From assembly GCA_047967505.1 (NCBI GenBank), contig CM106538.1: DNA of 64,000 nt. One strand, 5' to 3'. The notes below the pieces were generated by a model. It was not told the origin of the DNA. It ran no database searches and was given only the letters and a program-made list of their open reading frames with translations. Positions 54,615 to 64,000 of this stretch are shown one piece after another. Every line of letters begins with the position of its first letter. The first letter of the stretch is position 1. The DNA is from Dipteris shenzhenensis. Lineage: Eukaryota > Polypodiophyta > Polypodiopsida > Gleicheniales. Both the position numbers and the translations under genes were made by a program.

Positions 54615-55257
54615 TGTTAAATTACCCGATGCAGCGGAACAAAAACTGAACAAAGAATAGAGAGTACATAGCAAAGTAGAGACGAACAAAATTTTTCTTC
54701 AATACTGATGTAGTATAGATGATGGCTCCGTCCACCCGTGCGCTCCCACAGTGGAGCTTAGATAGCGATCTAGACAAATACTAGGTGAAGAGCTAGTAGC
54801 TGAAAGATCTCTGCTGGAAGATCTGATCTGATCTAATACAATGGACTAGGAAGATTGCCTCTTTATAGCTATGAGGTCGGTAGTCAGATCAACCTAGTCG
54901 GTGGAGCCGACCAATCAACCTAGTCGATGGAACCAACTAGTCGTCCATGAAATATTCAGAGAATATTTCCTATACCTTTGCCTCGGGGGCTTTCACCCTC
55001 GAACCCCCACCAAGGGGGCCCCCGGCCCCGTGGGACTCCCCAGCTAGCCCTAGACTCCAACGAGAGCAAGGGGATCCCACAAAATCAAGACAATGTGCCT
55101 CGTTGTTCTACCAACTTACCTACCCTAGCTAGCCCATAGGCTAGACTCACATTATCCACAGCCGTTTGGAGGACCTTTTGCACATAGTGCAACACAAATG
55201 ATCACTACAATAGAGACTGTCCCAATACTAGAGGTGAACCAGCATCCCAAGTCAACA
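54615..55257. repeat. LTR-like segment between two gypsy relics
   Basis: It begins TGTTAAATTACC and ends AAGTCAACA, so it has TG..CA edges. On minus it shows CTATAAAGAGG (about 54858) in an LTR-like position, and a near-tandem 26-bp unit (CAACCTAGTCG(G/A)TGGA..C) at about 54890-54940. Flanking bases AGACC and TGGTT do not match. Gypsy-coding sequence reads away from it on both sides. No second copy is in the window, so the assignment as an LTR is tentative. Confidence 0.4.
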
Positions 55258-57110
55258 TGGTTGATGTAGTAGTGGCGGGGGAGGGCAACACACTCCATTT
55301 GATTGGTGTAGTGTTGGGAGCTGTGACAAGGTCTCAAACAAAGGATGGCGATCGTATGCACGACTCTGTCTCAACACCATCGGCCTCATCATCGACTCGT
55401 ATCAACTCCGTCCCTAGCAATGCATCCCCTTCGAAGTCACCCCCTCCTTCCAGGTTAAGGTCACCTCCTCCCTCTAGGGTGGACAGTGGGCCAAGAAATA
55501 CATCTTCCTCGTCCTCTCTTGTTAGTTGATCAAAAAAATCACCAGAGTCCTCACAACCATCAAGGTCCATCAATAGCTCCAAAAGTGGCCGACCTTCCGA
55601 CTACCAATCTATGCCTTAAAGGTTTCATGCGGTGGTCAAGAGCATCATTAATGATCTTCAAACTAGTAGTTCCGAGGAGGAGGAAAGCACACCTCAGTTT
55701 CCTTCCCGAAAGTTCAGATCAGTGCAGTTTGCAAAGGAGGTGACAACCCTAGGACATAACAAGGGTACGGAGGAGCAACCAGGACCTTCCAATCTTCTCC
55801 AAGAAAGAGGGCCATTGAGACATAGTATGGCACAAGACAAAGGGAAGCAACTGATAGAAGAAACATTACATGAGTCACAGGCTGGACATTTCAGACATGG
55901 TGCAGCACAAGACAAAGGGAAGCAGGTGCTGAAAGGGACATCACATGAGTCAATGGCTGGACATTCACCTTTGCACCCTCCACCTCGCATGAGCTTTGAC
56001 CCTCAAACAGAATCTAGGAGAATGAGGTTACAAAAGGCAACGACCCAGCCCTACTCCTTGATCCAAGACTTGATGGAATTCAGGTTCAACATTACCCTAC
56101 ATCAACTTTGTTTGTTGTCCCCACAAATCAAGGACCCAGACCATTGCATTCCTGAACCATATGCCATGGGGTCAACACAAGGGACATGTTCAATGTGGGC
56201 CTGCACTAGAGACTGGAATAGCTCACTGTGGGATATTAATGGCTTGGAGCTGAAGGATGTATTCTTCGATGGGGGTGCAGTCGTGAACATCATGCCCAAA
56301 GGTACACAACAACAACTGGGTTTGAAGTTGACCAGTGATGTCTCTTTCTAAGCCCGCATGGCTGATCAACACAGAGTGAAGCCTATGGGGATAGTGAAGG
56401 GTGTTAACATGAAGATTGGCGGTGTGACATTCTTGTCCAACTTCGTTGTTTTGGACATGACCGAGGATGAACAAACCTAGCCTTAACTTCTTAGTTGACC
56501 ATGGTTGCAGTCAACAAAGGCCATTCAAGATTGTTCCACAGATGAAGTTCGGTTGCCCTTAGGATCCACATCCTTGGAAATAGATATGGTCACGGGAAAA
56601 GCACGGCACTGACCCATCAAACTAGGTGAAGAGGATTTTGAAGAGCAAGTTGGAATGGAAAAGGAGCGTTGGGCTCTTGGGGACTAGCCCATTGTAGATG
56701 ACGAAGATGGAATAGAGGAGGCACAAATGGTGGATGGTTTTGAAAGCTTGACCTACTTGTTGGATCATGCTGACCAAGATGAGGATGAAGCTGTTATCTT
56801 AGATTGGATGGGCGCCTTGGGCTCCTTGTCTATTAACATGGTGGAACTCAGTTCTCCAGATCATGATGACCATCCTCCAAGTGAGAGGGACCTACAAGCA
56901 GCAAGCCCTACTACATCTTTGGCCCTTGGTCTAGGTGAGCTCGCCTATTACACGATGCCCTTTGGTCTTTGCAACAATCCTTACATGTATCAACGAATGG
57001 TTCATGCAACTACAAGGGAGGTTGATGCTGAGATCACCAACGTCGCCAGAGCCAATGAGCAAGAAGGTCAAAGGTTGATGACATGTGCAACACCAACCCC
57101 CAAGAGCTAG
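55258..57110 (+). pseudogene. pol: Gypsy gag-protease-RT relic (E2)
   Basis: The plus frames start with VVLGAVTRSQTKDGDR, a typical start of a gypsy gag-protease link. Low-complexity sequence follows, then a 240-codon frame (55632-56351) with two copies of a QDKGKQ...TSHES/LHESQAGH unit and the protease-like site LKDVFFDGGAVVNIMP (about 56250-56297), where DGG stands for the usual D-(S/T)-G as in several plant gypsy groups. An RT scrap follows: YYTMPFGLCNNPYMYQRMV (56949-57005). Only about 650 bp separate protease and this RT motif, so an internal deletion is likely. Confidence 0.75.
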
Positions 57111-58050
57111 ATCCAATGTTGACACATGACATGGGAAGCACCAATCATCAGGGAGGCTATTTCACAATCACTACAAAAGAGCAAGCTCATGATACCAATA
57201 ATATAATGGAGATCAGTGAGACAGTGATGCAGATGACCAGGAGAGTACTAATTGTGTGGATGATTATTCAGATCAGTCTAATCAAGAAGCCAAGTCTAAC
57301 AACAACATGACTAGTGTCGAAGACCAATGGTGTGGCCACTACTCTCCTCCAATGACACAAAGCACTTTCAGGCAAGATGTTGGACATAGACGGAACCAAG
57401 AGCACCTACGGGGATGAGTTCACATACGCATTGGAGTCAAAGCTTTCTCGAGTACGGGGCAAACACACCTTGCACCTGAAGAAGATCTTAGGGACCTTAC
57501 CTTGCTTGACCTATACCTTTCTGAAGCAAATCTCAATACGATAGAAGATGTTCCCTGAACCACGTATGAGGTGGAAGGCTTACCATACCGTGGGATGCTC
57601 AAGCAGGCACAAAAGTGTAAAAAGAAGTCCTCTACTGATTCCCCTTCTACATCTCAACCATTTACGGAGACCGCATCAGCATCCCTTCCTCCTTGGTTGA
57701 GGGAAGTGAGCGGGGACTTCTCCCTCGAAGACACTCCTGCATATGTCGGGTTGAGGGAAGGAGCAACCAACCACCCCACATCCACAAGTATTCCCAAGCT
57801 GGATCAGGCATGGGATTGGTGGTACCTCAACATCGGGACTGAGGATGACCCAAGACATTTGAAGGTAGCAAGATGGGTCTGGGAGCATGAATATCTTCTT
57901 GCTGCTTTAACTGATTTTTTAAGGCCTAATGGATGGTTGCTTGGGTGCCAACCAAGTTGGTTGCTTTGGACAGACTGGTGGGCCAGTTTGGGGCCTCTTT
58001 GGGTCAATAAAAGGGAGCCCTTCAAGATGCAATCCCTATCCCTTTGAAGA
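57111..58050 (+). pseudogene. Continuation of E2, unrecognised
   Basis: The frame 57571-58047 encodes 158 codons with many Ser/Pro, then LPPWLREVSGDFSLEDTPAYVGLREG and WEHEYLLAALTDFLRPNGWLLG. No domain is recognised. The position after the RT scrap suggests it belongs to the same degenerate element. Phase changes occur near 57550. Confidence 0.35.
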
Positions 58051-58059
58051 GAAAATTGT

Positions 58060-58480
58060 GGAGCAGTCCAATCTACCTCAAGGTCCAACCTAGGGGTGTC
58101 TTGGTGTAGCAAGGGAGGTGTTTGACTACAGGGATCATGGAGCTCAAGATCTTCACCATTGGCTGCCCTCACAATTAGCAAGGAAGACAGGATCAAAAGG
58201 AGGAACTTGTGCCTCATCATTCACTACCCATGGACCGGCAAGGAGGTCAAGCATCCATAGCAAAGCGATACCTTATGAGTGGTTGTCCAAAAGGATCAAT
58301 CCGAATGCATCTTTTGTGGGGCACACATATAAGGCCTACACAAGCTCTAGGAGAGAGAAGTGTTTTGGATGTTCTAAAAAGGTAGAACAACATCTTTGGT
58401 ATATGTACAAGGTCCACATCTAGTCATCACTCTACTGATAGAGGGTGAAACACTAGACATAGATTTTGTATTGTGTCCGC
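58060..58480 (+). repeat. Dispersed repeat H, copy 2 (plus)
   Basis: Matches 40440-40830 in opposite orientation: TTGTGGAGCAGTCCAATCTACC, TGTCTTGGTGTAGCAAGGGAGG, AGGTCAAGCATCCA, AAGGCCTACACAAGCTCTAG and ATATGTACAAGGTCCACAT. Confidence 0.75.
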
Positions 58481-59159
58481 ATTGGATGCAAATATGATTA
58501 TTGATATTTCTATATCTTTCTTGTGCGCATTGTCTATTAACTTCTTGCACATCTATGGATGGTACACATTAAGGAAAGAAGTTTGTGAATTGAAACCACT
58601 TTGTGCTTTTTAATGACTTGGGCAAAGAACATTACAGAATTATTTTGCAGACTTTTTTAAGATGCTCAACCAAGAGCGCGATGTGGGAACAAATGACAGT
58701 TCCACCACTTAGACTTTAATGGGAGGGGGAGGGGTCATTTGATAAGAAACTTCAATATAGAGTGCAGGGGTCATTTGATAAGAGGCTTCAATACAAATCA
58801 CGGTGTCATATAGCACACATAGCAAAAGGGGAGTGATCATCGTACTAGAACTATTGTACCTGGCCCTTGATCTGTTTGCAAAAGGAGAGCGAGCAGAAAA
58901 TCGTGCAAGAAAGAAAAGAAGATGAACTTGGACTCATTTGTTCTATTGGAGAACCCCATAGTAGAAAGCTTTGCGATGGCGGTTTGAGGAGGTCTTTTGA
59001 TTGGCTCGATGCTTGGCCGCCCATCATCGCTAGGCAGCCAAGCTTGGTGCCCATGGAAGGGCTCTCCGCATCCACATCTAGAAGCATGTTTGGGTGTGGC
59101 AACCTCTATGTGTTATGGATTGAGCACCTACCATTGGCTGAAATGGCAGCCCAGTGATG
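58481..59159. other. Spacer without a recognised gene
   Basis: It contains a short direct repeat GTCATTTGATAAGA (58733 and 58769). Frames on both strands (58851-59157) have no known motif. Confidence 0.45.
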
Positions 59160-59500
59160 GGCATCATTAGGGGTGTGAACATCATAAGTTGCCATTTGTC
59201 CATTTGTCCACATGTAGCATTTATCCAATCTCTATTTCGTTCATTGAATTGGGTTTCAAAATTCTTTCCATGTGCTGTGACCTCAGAGCATTGATCTATA
59301 TTTGTCTATCCTACCTATGACAACTTGTGCTCTTGAATGAACACAATATCAGGAGCAGATCCCAGTTAGATGGGCCAAAGGGAGTCTCTTAGAAACTATA
59401 GATGAGATACTCATGTCGTATGACCATCTTGTCCTGTGATATATCTGTGGCCATTGAGGCCCCTCACATCCCATGAAATGATTGAAAGTTTGGACATAAA
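59160..59500 (-). pseudogene. LINE endonuclease N-terminal fragment
   Basis: On minus the stretch from about 59490 reads ISWDVRGLNGHRYI, then after stops PDIVFIQEHKLS (near 59350). These match the first two blocks of the AP-endonuclease of plant LINE ORF2 (SWNVRGLN...; PDI...QE.K). The start of the domain is close to the 3' end of another LINE at 59611, so this is a separate, truncated copy. Only the N-terminal blocks were found. Confidence 0.6.
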
Positions 59501-59583
59501 ATGGATGTGTGTGTGTTTAGGGGTGTCGCTGGCATCAACCTAAATATTCCTTAAAGCATGGGCTATTTGTTAGAAACATGGTG

Positions 59584-59610
<27 letters not shown>
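59584..59610. repeat. GA microsatellite at the LINE 3' end
   Basis: (GA)n of 27 bp. On the LINE strand (minus) it is a (TC)n run right after a TTTATT end. Confidence 0.9.
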
Positions 59611-59615
<5 letters not shown>

Positions 59616-60239
59616 AAGATGTATTAACGTCCATAGAAGACCTCACGGGCCTATGGCACAAGGTACAAAGTACACCAAAAGGATGATCTCATACAAACCC
59701 CAGTGGGCTGGAGCAAAGGGCGCCTAAGGCCCTTGCTAAGTGCTAATATTGCTAAACTGAAAAACGAAAAACCTGATAACTTGATAACTCTACAAAGCTC
59801 AGTAGCTTAGACAAAATCAGATATAATCCAAAGACTAGCTGAGAGCTGTAGCATGCTAAGGTCAGAGATCTAAGACTCAGGATCAGAAGCCAAAGCCCTA
59901 CACCATAGTGGCAAGCCTGTGAGCAGTAAAATTATTTTGGATCTGCGTCTGTTGAGCTTTGTCATGTTGTGGTAGCACAGGGTGATGTGGTCTCCTCGAT
60001 CTCTGAACTCGCTGGGCTATGTTCAGGGTAACCCCTCACCTCGGGCGGTCTCCCCTGAGGAAAGCTGTGATAGGACAGACCTCAATAGAGTGTGCTCTGG
60101 TCACTCTCCGTGCTGTAGGTGGTCTCTGCATCCCTCTATTAGTAATCCAGGATGCCCACATGCCAACTATCTCCTCCACCTCCATCCCGATGTGTCTTGC
60201 AGAGCTGACTCAAATGCATAGAAGTCATGATGTGACGTT

Positions 60240-62200
60240 GTGCTGTGTTAGACTCTCTATCCTATGGTTTGATCACCTCCTGCTGCTGTCTAATCTATCA
60301 TAGTAGGATCTCCTTGTGTCATTGCATCTCAAGTAGATAGAGCCCAATGTTTACCTAATCCTAGAAGTGGATCAATTGTGAGTGTGGACCGAAGCCATTC
60401 CCCTCCTAGTAGAGGCAATGGTATTGTCCCCTAATCTCATAATAGGATGGACAGACACATAGGAAATGCTCCTCTGTCTGAATCACTCCTAGTGTGCAAA
60501 GCATACATAGCCGCTGCTGCTCTCTGGGTATGCCTGCTACTCTCCCCATCTCGATCCTTAGCTGATGAGATGAGACATGGATCTATCCGATGGCAATCCT
60601 TAGCGCATGTGAGATTCCTTTGTCCTCGAGATAATAGGGTCTAATAATGAATCCCTCCTTTGATACTCTCAGGAAGTGGTCGCGATAGAACTGGGACTTG
60701 GTGGGGAGCTCCTGGTCTCCCTCCTAAGTCCGAGACATATGGAGCTAAAGGAGATCTAACCGTATGATATGGTTGATCTCATCTCACAAGATCGACTCGA
60801 GGGGTGCGTCCATGATGTACTGAAAAGGAGGGAGCTTGTCCATTTGGATACCATGCGTGGTAAACCATGTGGATATCTGTGCATACCATGTGTCTGCTCT
60901 GCTCTCTGCTAGTCTTCTGGATGACTCCAAGGCCAGTCTCAGCAATCTCCATCGAGGCAAGTCCCAAACTATGTGGATGAAAGTCATTGTCTAAAAGATG
61001 GCATCAATCTGTAGGGGAGTCATGGCAAACTCTTCTTGTACTATCTCATGTGGAACTAAAGGCTTACTCCAAATCATCTTGGATCCTATAGTCACATGTA
61101 GCTGCTCAAATTTCCTCCACTCGGTCTTCGGTAAGTCACATCCCTAGAAGGGTGCTACATTCATGGCCGTCAGTCACACTAGTGTGTCAAAGAGCCAGCT
61201 CTTCATTGGTGGGTCCTAAAAGTATGCCTAGAAGCACTGTCTCTTTAGTTGGGCCAAAGCACCCCATTCTCGCGTGAGTGGTGCCTGGGTTGTGTGGGTC
61301 ATCGTGAAAGGGGTCTTGTGAAGACTGCCCCCAGATATGTGTAGGACTACATTATCTCCACTGTCTAATCATGATAGAGTCGACGAGTCACTGCATGTGA
61401 GGTGTTGAAGACCATAACCTTGGTCTTCCCAAGGTTGACTGGCAAGTCTCTCTCTCTACAAAACATTTCTAGTGCCTCTAGATGTTGCTGTAGCCCTTCC
61501 ACTGAGGATGATATGAGGACTATGTCATCGGCATATAACAAAATTTGTATCATGAGGTCACCTAGGAGTGAAGCCTCGCCTCCTAGGAAATCTATGAAAG
61601 ATGTGATTTCATCGATGTAGAGTCTAAGGAGGGTCAATGAGAGTGGACAGCCCTGCTTCACTCCAATCGTGCTCTCGACCCAATCCAATAGACCGCTTGG
61701 GGCATGCACTGTGCCTTGAACTGACTCATAAGCTCACCACCCCCCAAATCAGCGTCTCTAGAATCTAAATCACCTGTAGTCTCTTGACCATGTGGGAACA
61801 CGAGACCGTGTCAAAAGCCTTCCGAAAGTTTACAAAGCATGGGTAGACTTTCTAGTGTTTGGAGCTCACCTCCTTAATGATAGCTCTCAAAGTGAATACA
61901 GAGGCTCGCTGCCCTCGAGCCTCTATATAACTACTAAGCTCCCTCTCTACAACCGATCCATAAATCGTGGCCAAACTATGCTCGATCATGAGTGCGATAA
62001 TTCACAATCTCCATAGGGTCGCAGGCTTTATGTATCAATACAATAGTTGTGGTGCTCCAAGTGGGTGGGAAGCCATGACAAACAACCTGGTTGAACTGTG
62101 TGCTAGGATTGGATCTAGGACTTGCCCATGCACAAAGGGCTTAGTCCATAGACCCTCATTATCCTATGCTTTTCGGTTATGTAGCCAATGAAGTGCAGCC
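60240..62200 (-). pseudogene. LINE ORF2: reverse transcriptase and C-terminal finger
   Basis: On minus the RT blocks appear in order: FTLRAIIKEVSSK and CFVNFRKAFDTV (block with the first catalytic Asp, about 61820), IGVKQGCPLSLTLLRLYIDEI (about 61665), LLYADDIVLISSSVEGLQQHLEALEMFC (catalytic pair, about 61535) and LPVNLGKTKVMVF (about 61430). The C-terminal part has WGLPRWRLLRLALESSRRLAESRADTWY-like text and, near 60490, CMLCTLGVIQTEEHFLCVCPSY, a C-x2-C...H...C finger seen in plant LINEs. Many frameshifts and stops. The protein would nick target DNA and copy its RNA there. Confidence 0.85.
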
Positions 62201-62689
62201 CGGACATTCTATGTGGTAAATAAGTGACAAGTGGTGGGCTTAGGCATAGAGGACATGTTCGGTGGTGTCTGCATTTGGACATCATATAGGAAACATCCAT
62301 ACGTGTACCAAACATCTGGGTCAATGATGGGGATAGGTGGCTTCCCCTCCATTAGGAAACCCCATCCAGTGGTAGACGGGTCTCCTCCTCGAAAAGATCT
62401 GACAATCTCATCCATCCTATGTGTGAGAAAGGCCCGCCTCTTGTGGCGTGTTAATTATCGAAAACTCCTCTGTGCCTCAGATGGTGTCAGATGCCCTAAA
62501 GTCTGCTCTCGTACGAGGTAGGCTCTCACCTCTCTGCACTCAATATCAAACCAAGGGTTTTAAGGTGTCTTCCCATCTCGGACTCGCGTGGATCGGGTCA
62601 TGGGAAAGGATTTGGTGGCAGCATCCTATACCACTAAGACAAGGGCGTCCGAGGTGCGTTCAAGGTCTATGTCATCCTCAAGTAGGGCG

Positions 62690-63700
62690 GGGAGTGCTCT
62701 GGCTTAGTGACTCATGTAAACTGGGTCGAGGGCACGATTAAAGTGGATCTGAACACGTGCAGGCATGACGGGGGCTCTCCTTGTGAGTGGCATAGTGACG
62801 GAGACATGGAAGGCGAGGTATGAGTGGTCAACTCCAAGTGGGGGTGGGAGTACAATGAAATTGTGTATCCATGATACAAGGGCCATTGGGCCCAGTAGGT
62901 ATTCCACTGTACTGGACCCACCACCATGTGGGAAATAGGTGAGTCCACTAGACAATGGTCATCTCTGAAGACCATTATAGATGATCAAGTCATAGACTAC
63001 TCCCAAATCAAGTAGATGTCACCCATATCTTGTCACATGTGGAGCATCTGTGGAGTGTCTCAGTATCCCTAGCTCAGCTACATCTAGCTCCGTGACTATG
63101 TGAGGATCTTTGTCATCTATGAAATCAAGCAAACCCCACCTGTCTATCTCTTGTCTATGCATTGAAGTCTCCTAGCAGGAGGATGTCTCCTTGCCTGGAG
63201 AACTCCGTGATGTCATCATGGATTGTCTCATATGGACTGTGTCCCTCTATGGTGACCTCTCGTGCATAGGAAGACGTGTCTAGAGGAAAGTAGCATATCA
63301 CCATAAAGATAGGTTAGGAATCCTAGAGCTGAACTCGTATCCACATGTGACGTGCATGCTCCTCTCACCGAGCCACAGACATGAATGGCCTCAGGTGTGA
63401 TTTGAAGAGCACAACTACCCCCTAGAGCCTCATACTCTGGTATCTCTCCTTAGCTCCCTTCTATGAGCTGACTCCCATGTATATCATGTCACTGTGGGCA
63501 ACCCTCTCTTTGGGCTCTCATGCATCTCAATGTAAAATATCATGTCCCTATCACTGTATGTTTCCAAGAAGCCTCCAAGATCCGGACCATAGTGTGCCAT
63601 TCAATTCCAAAATTCAATTCCAAACTGCTATTTTCAGTCCAGAGTGTACTCATTCCATGGGCTTGACACTGTCATAATTCCCCCTCTTCCTTCTCTTCCT
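62690..63700 (-). pseudogene. LINE ORF2: AP-endonuclease region
   Basis: In several minus frames: GVVVLFKSHLRPFMSVAR, MWIRVQL-stop-DS, YFPLDTSSYAREVTIEGHSPYETIHDDITEF, GDILLLGDFNA (catalytic Asn/Asp block, near 63150) and, near 62940-62800, LTYFPHGGGSSTVEYLLGPMAL and PPPLGVDHSYLAFHVSV, which contains the C-terminal D-H pair. The order fits an AP-type endonuclease. The extreme N-terminal block was not found with confidence. Confidence 0.8.
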
Positions 63701-63749
63701 TGTCTCCTCTATCTCAGATGATCACTCTACCATCTCTCTATGTTGCCCG

Positions 63750-63990
63750 TTTCCGTGCTTCTCTTGGTGCCATTACTCGTACCATTCCTTCGCTTCGATG
63801 CTCTTGTTGTAGGAGAGTGAGATAATCATCTAGATAGATTCTTGTACCTTTCAGAGTTGCTCCTGCCCATGGTTGTCCTAAACTTCAGCACTAGTGGCCT
63901 TGTAGGTGCTTTAGGTTTGCCTACCCTCCAGGCTATCTCGCATGTGAGATTGAACCCCATTTTTGTTAGTAGTACCTGGACATCTGCCAT
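63750..63990 (-). other. Start-proximal LINE sequence at the window edge
   Basis: On minus: MADVQVLLTKMGFNLTCEIAWRVGKPKAPTRPLVLKFRTTMGRS, open for about 55 codons from near the edge. The position suggests the end of a LINE ORF1 or the ORF1-ORF2 boundary. No domain is recognised. Confidence 0.4.
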
Positions 63991-64000
63991 CGGTGTGTCC

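Larger units (their letters stand above)
59611..64000 (-). mobile_element. Non-LTR retrotransposon (LINE), 3' part to window edge
   Basis: A minus-strand LINE running from the right edge of the window to about 59611. It carries an endonuclease region (about 63700-62700), RT (about 62200-61300), a Cys/His finger (about 60470) and a 3' UTR of about 0.7 kb that ends at a (TC)n run. No LTRs. Frames are broken in many places, so it is inactive. Its start lies outside the window. Confidence 0.85.

Noticed and set aside
54615-55257. Certain call as a solo LTR
   Set aside because: TG..CA edges and a TATA-like word fit, but there is no target duplication and no second copy in the window. It is kept only as a tentative feature.

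Overview
This window looks like nuclear DNA of a land plant, and almost all of it is transposable element. The signs are Ty1/copia and Ty3/gypsy pol genes, primer-binding sites of the initiator-Met type (TGGTATCAGAGC), degenerate plant-type telomeric repeats (TTTAGGG), intron-like GT..AG boundaries, long AT-rich spacers and non-LTR retrotransposons with oligo-A or (TC)n tails. No intact host gene, tRNA or rRNA was recognised. The species cannot be named from the sequence. Nearly every long reading frame is a retroelement gene with stops or frameshifts.

Layout. 1-7770 is a nest of three copia elements: A2 (minus) received B (minus), which received A1 (plus). 7771-9280 holds a G-rich tract, a weak LINE ORF1-like frame and a candidate MITE. 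9500-12330 has decayed minus-strand frames with a gag-like CCHC knuckle. 13637-21471 is copia element C with a 5-bp target duplication AGATT. C was invaded by a gag-pol-less element (D-prime, duplication AGGAG), and an inversion then flipped part of C's integrase and RT genes together with half of D-prime. 22014-23250 is a degenerate telomere-like array. 23640-28520 carries a copia RT relic, a Helitron Rep/helicase relic and a set of exon-like frames. 33082-34440 is a gag-only LTR element. 35400-35848 is a 5'-truncated LINE end. 36700-38400 is a small island that looks most like host genic sequence: a G-box and CT-rich leader on plus, a signal-peptide frame on minus and a perfect 21-bp hairpin. 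41560-43549 is element F, a 2-kb non-autonomous LTR element. 44340-54614 is gypsy element E (minus), split by copia element D (minus, duplication AATAT). 54615-58050 holds an LTR-like segment and a second gypsy relic (plus). 58850-64000 contains a fragment of one LINE and a long minus-strand LINE with endonuclease, RT and a Cys/His finger.

How the parts fit together. D, D-prime and F form a family system. D encodes gag-pol. D-prime has the same LTRs but keeps only the long untranslated leader. F has different LTRs but the D-type primer site and leader. D-prime and F would have depended on proteins supplied by D-like copies. The insertion order can be read from nesting and target duplications: E before D, C before D-prime before the inversion, A2 before B before A1.

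Limits. All boundaries were read by eye. Identities and ages are not computed. Many frame starts are non-ATG and should not be taken as protein N-termini.
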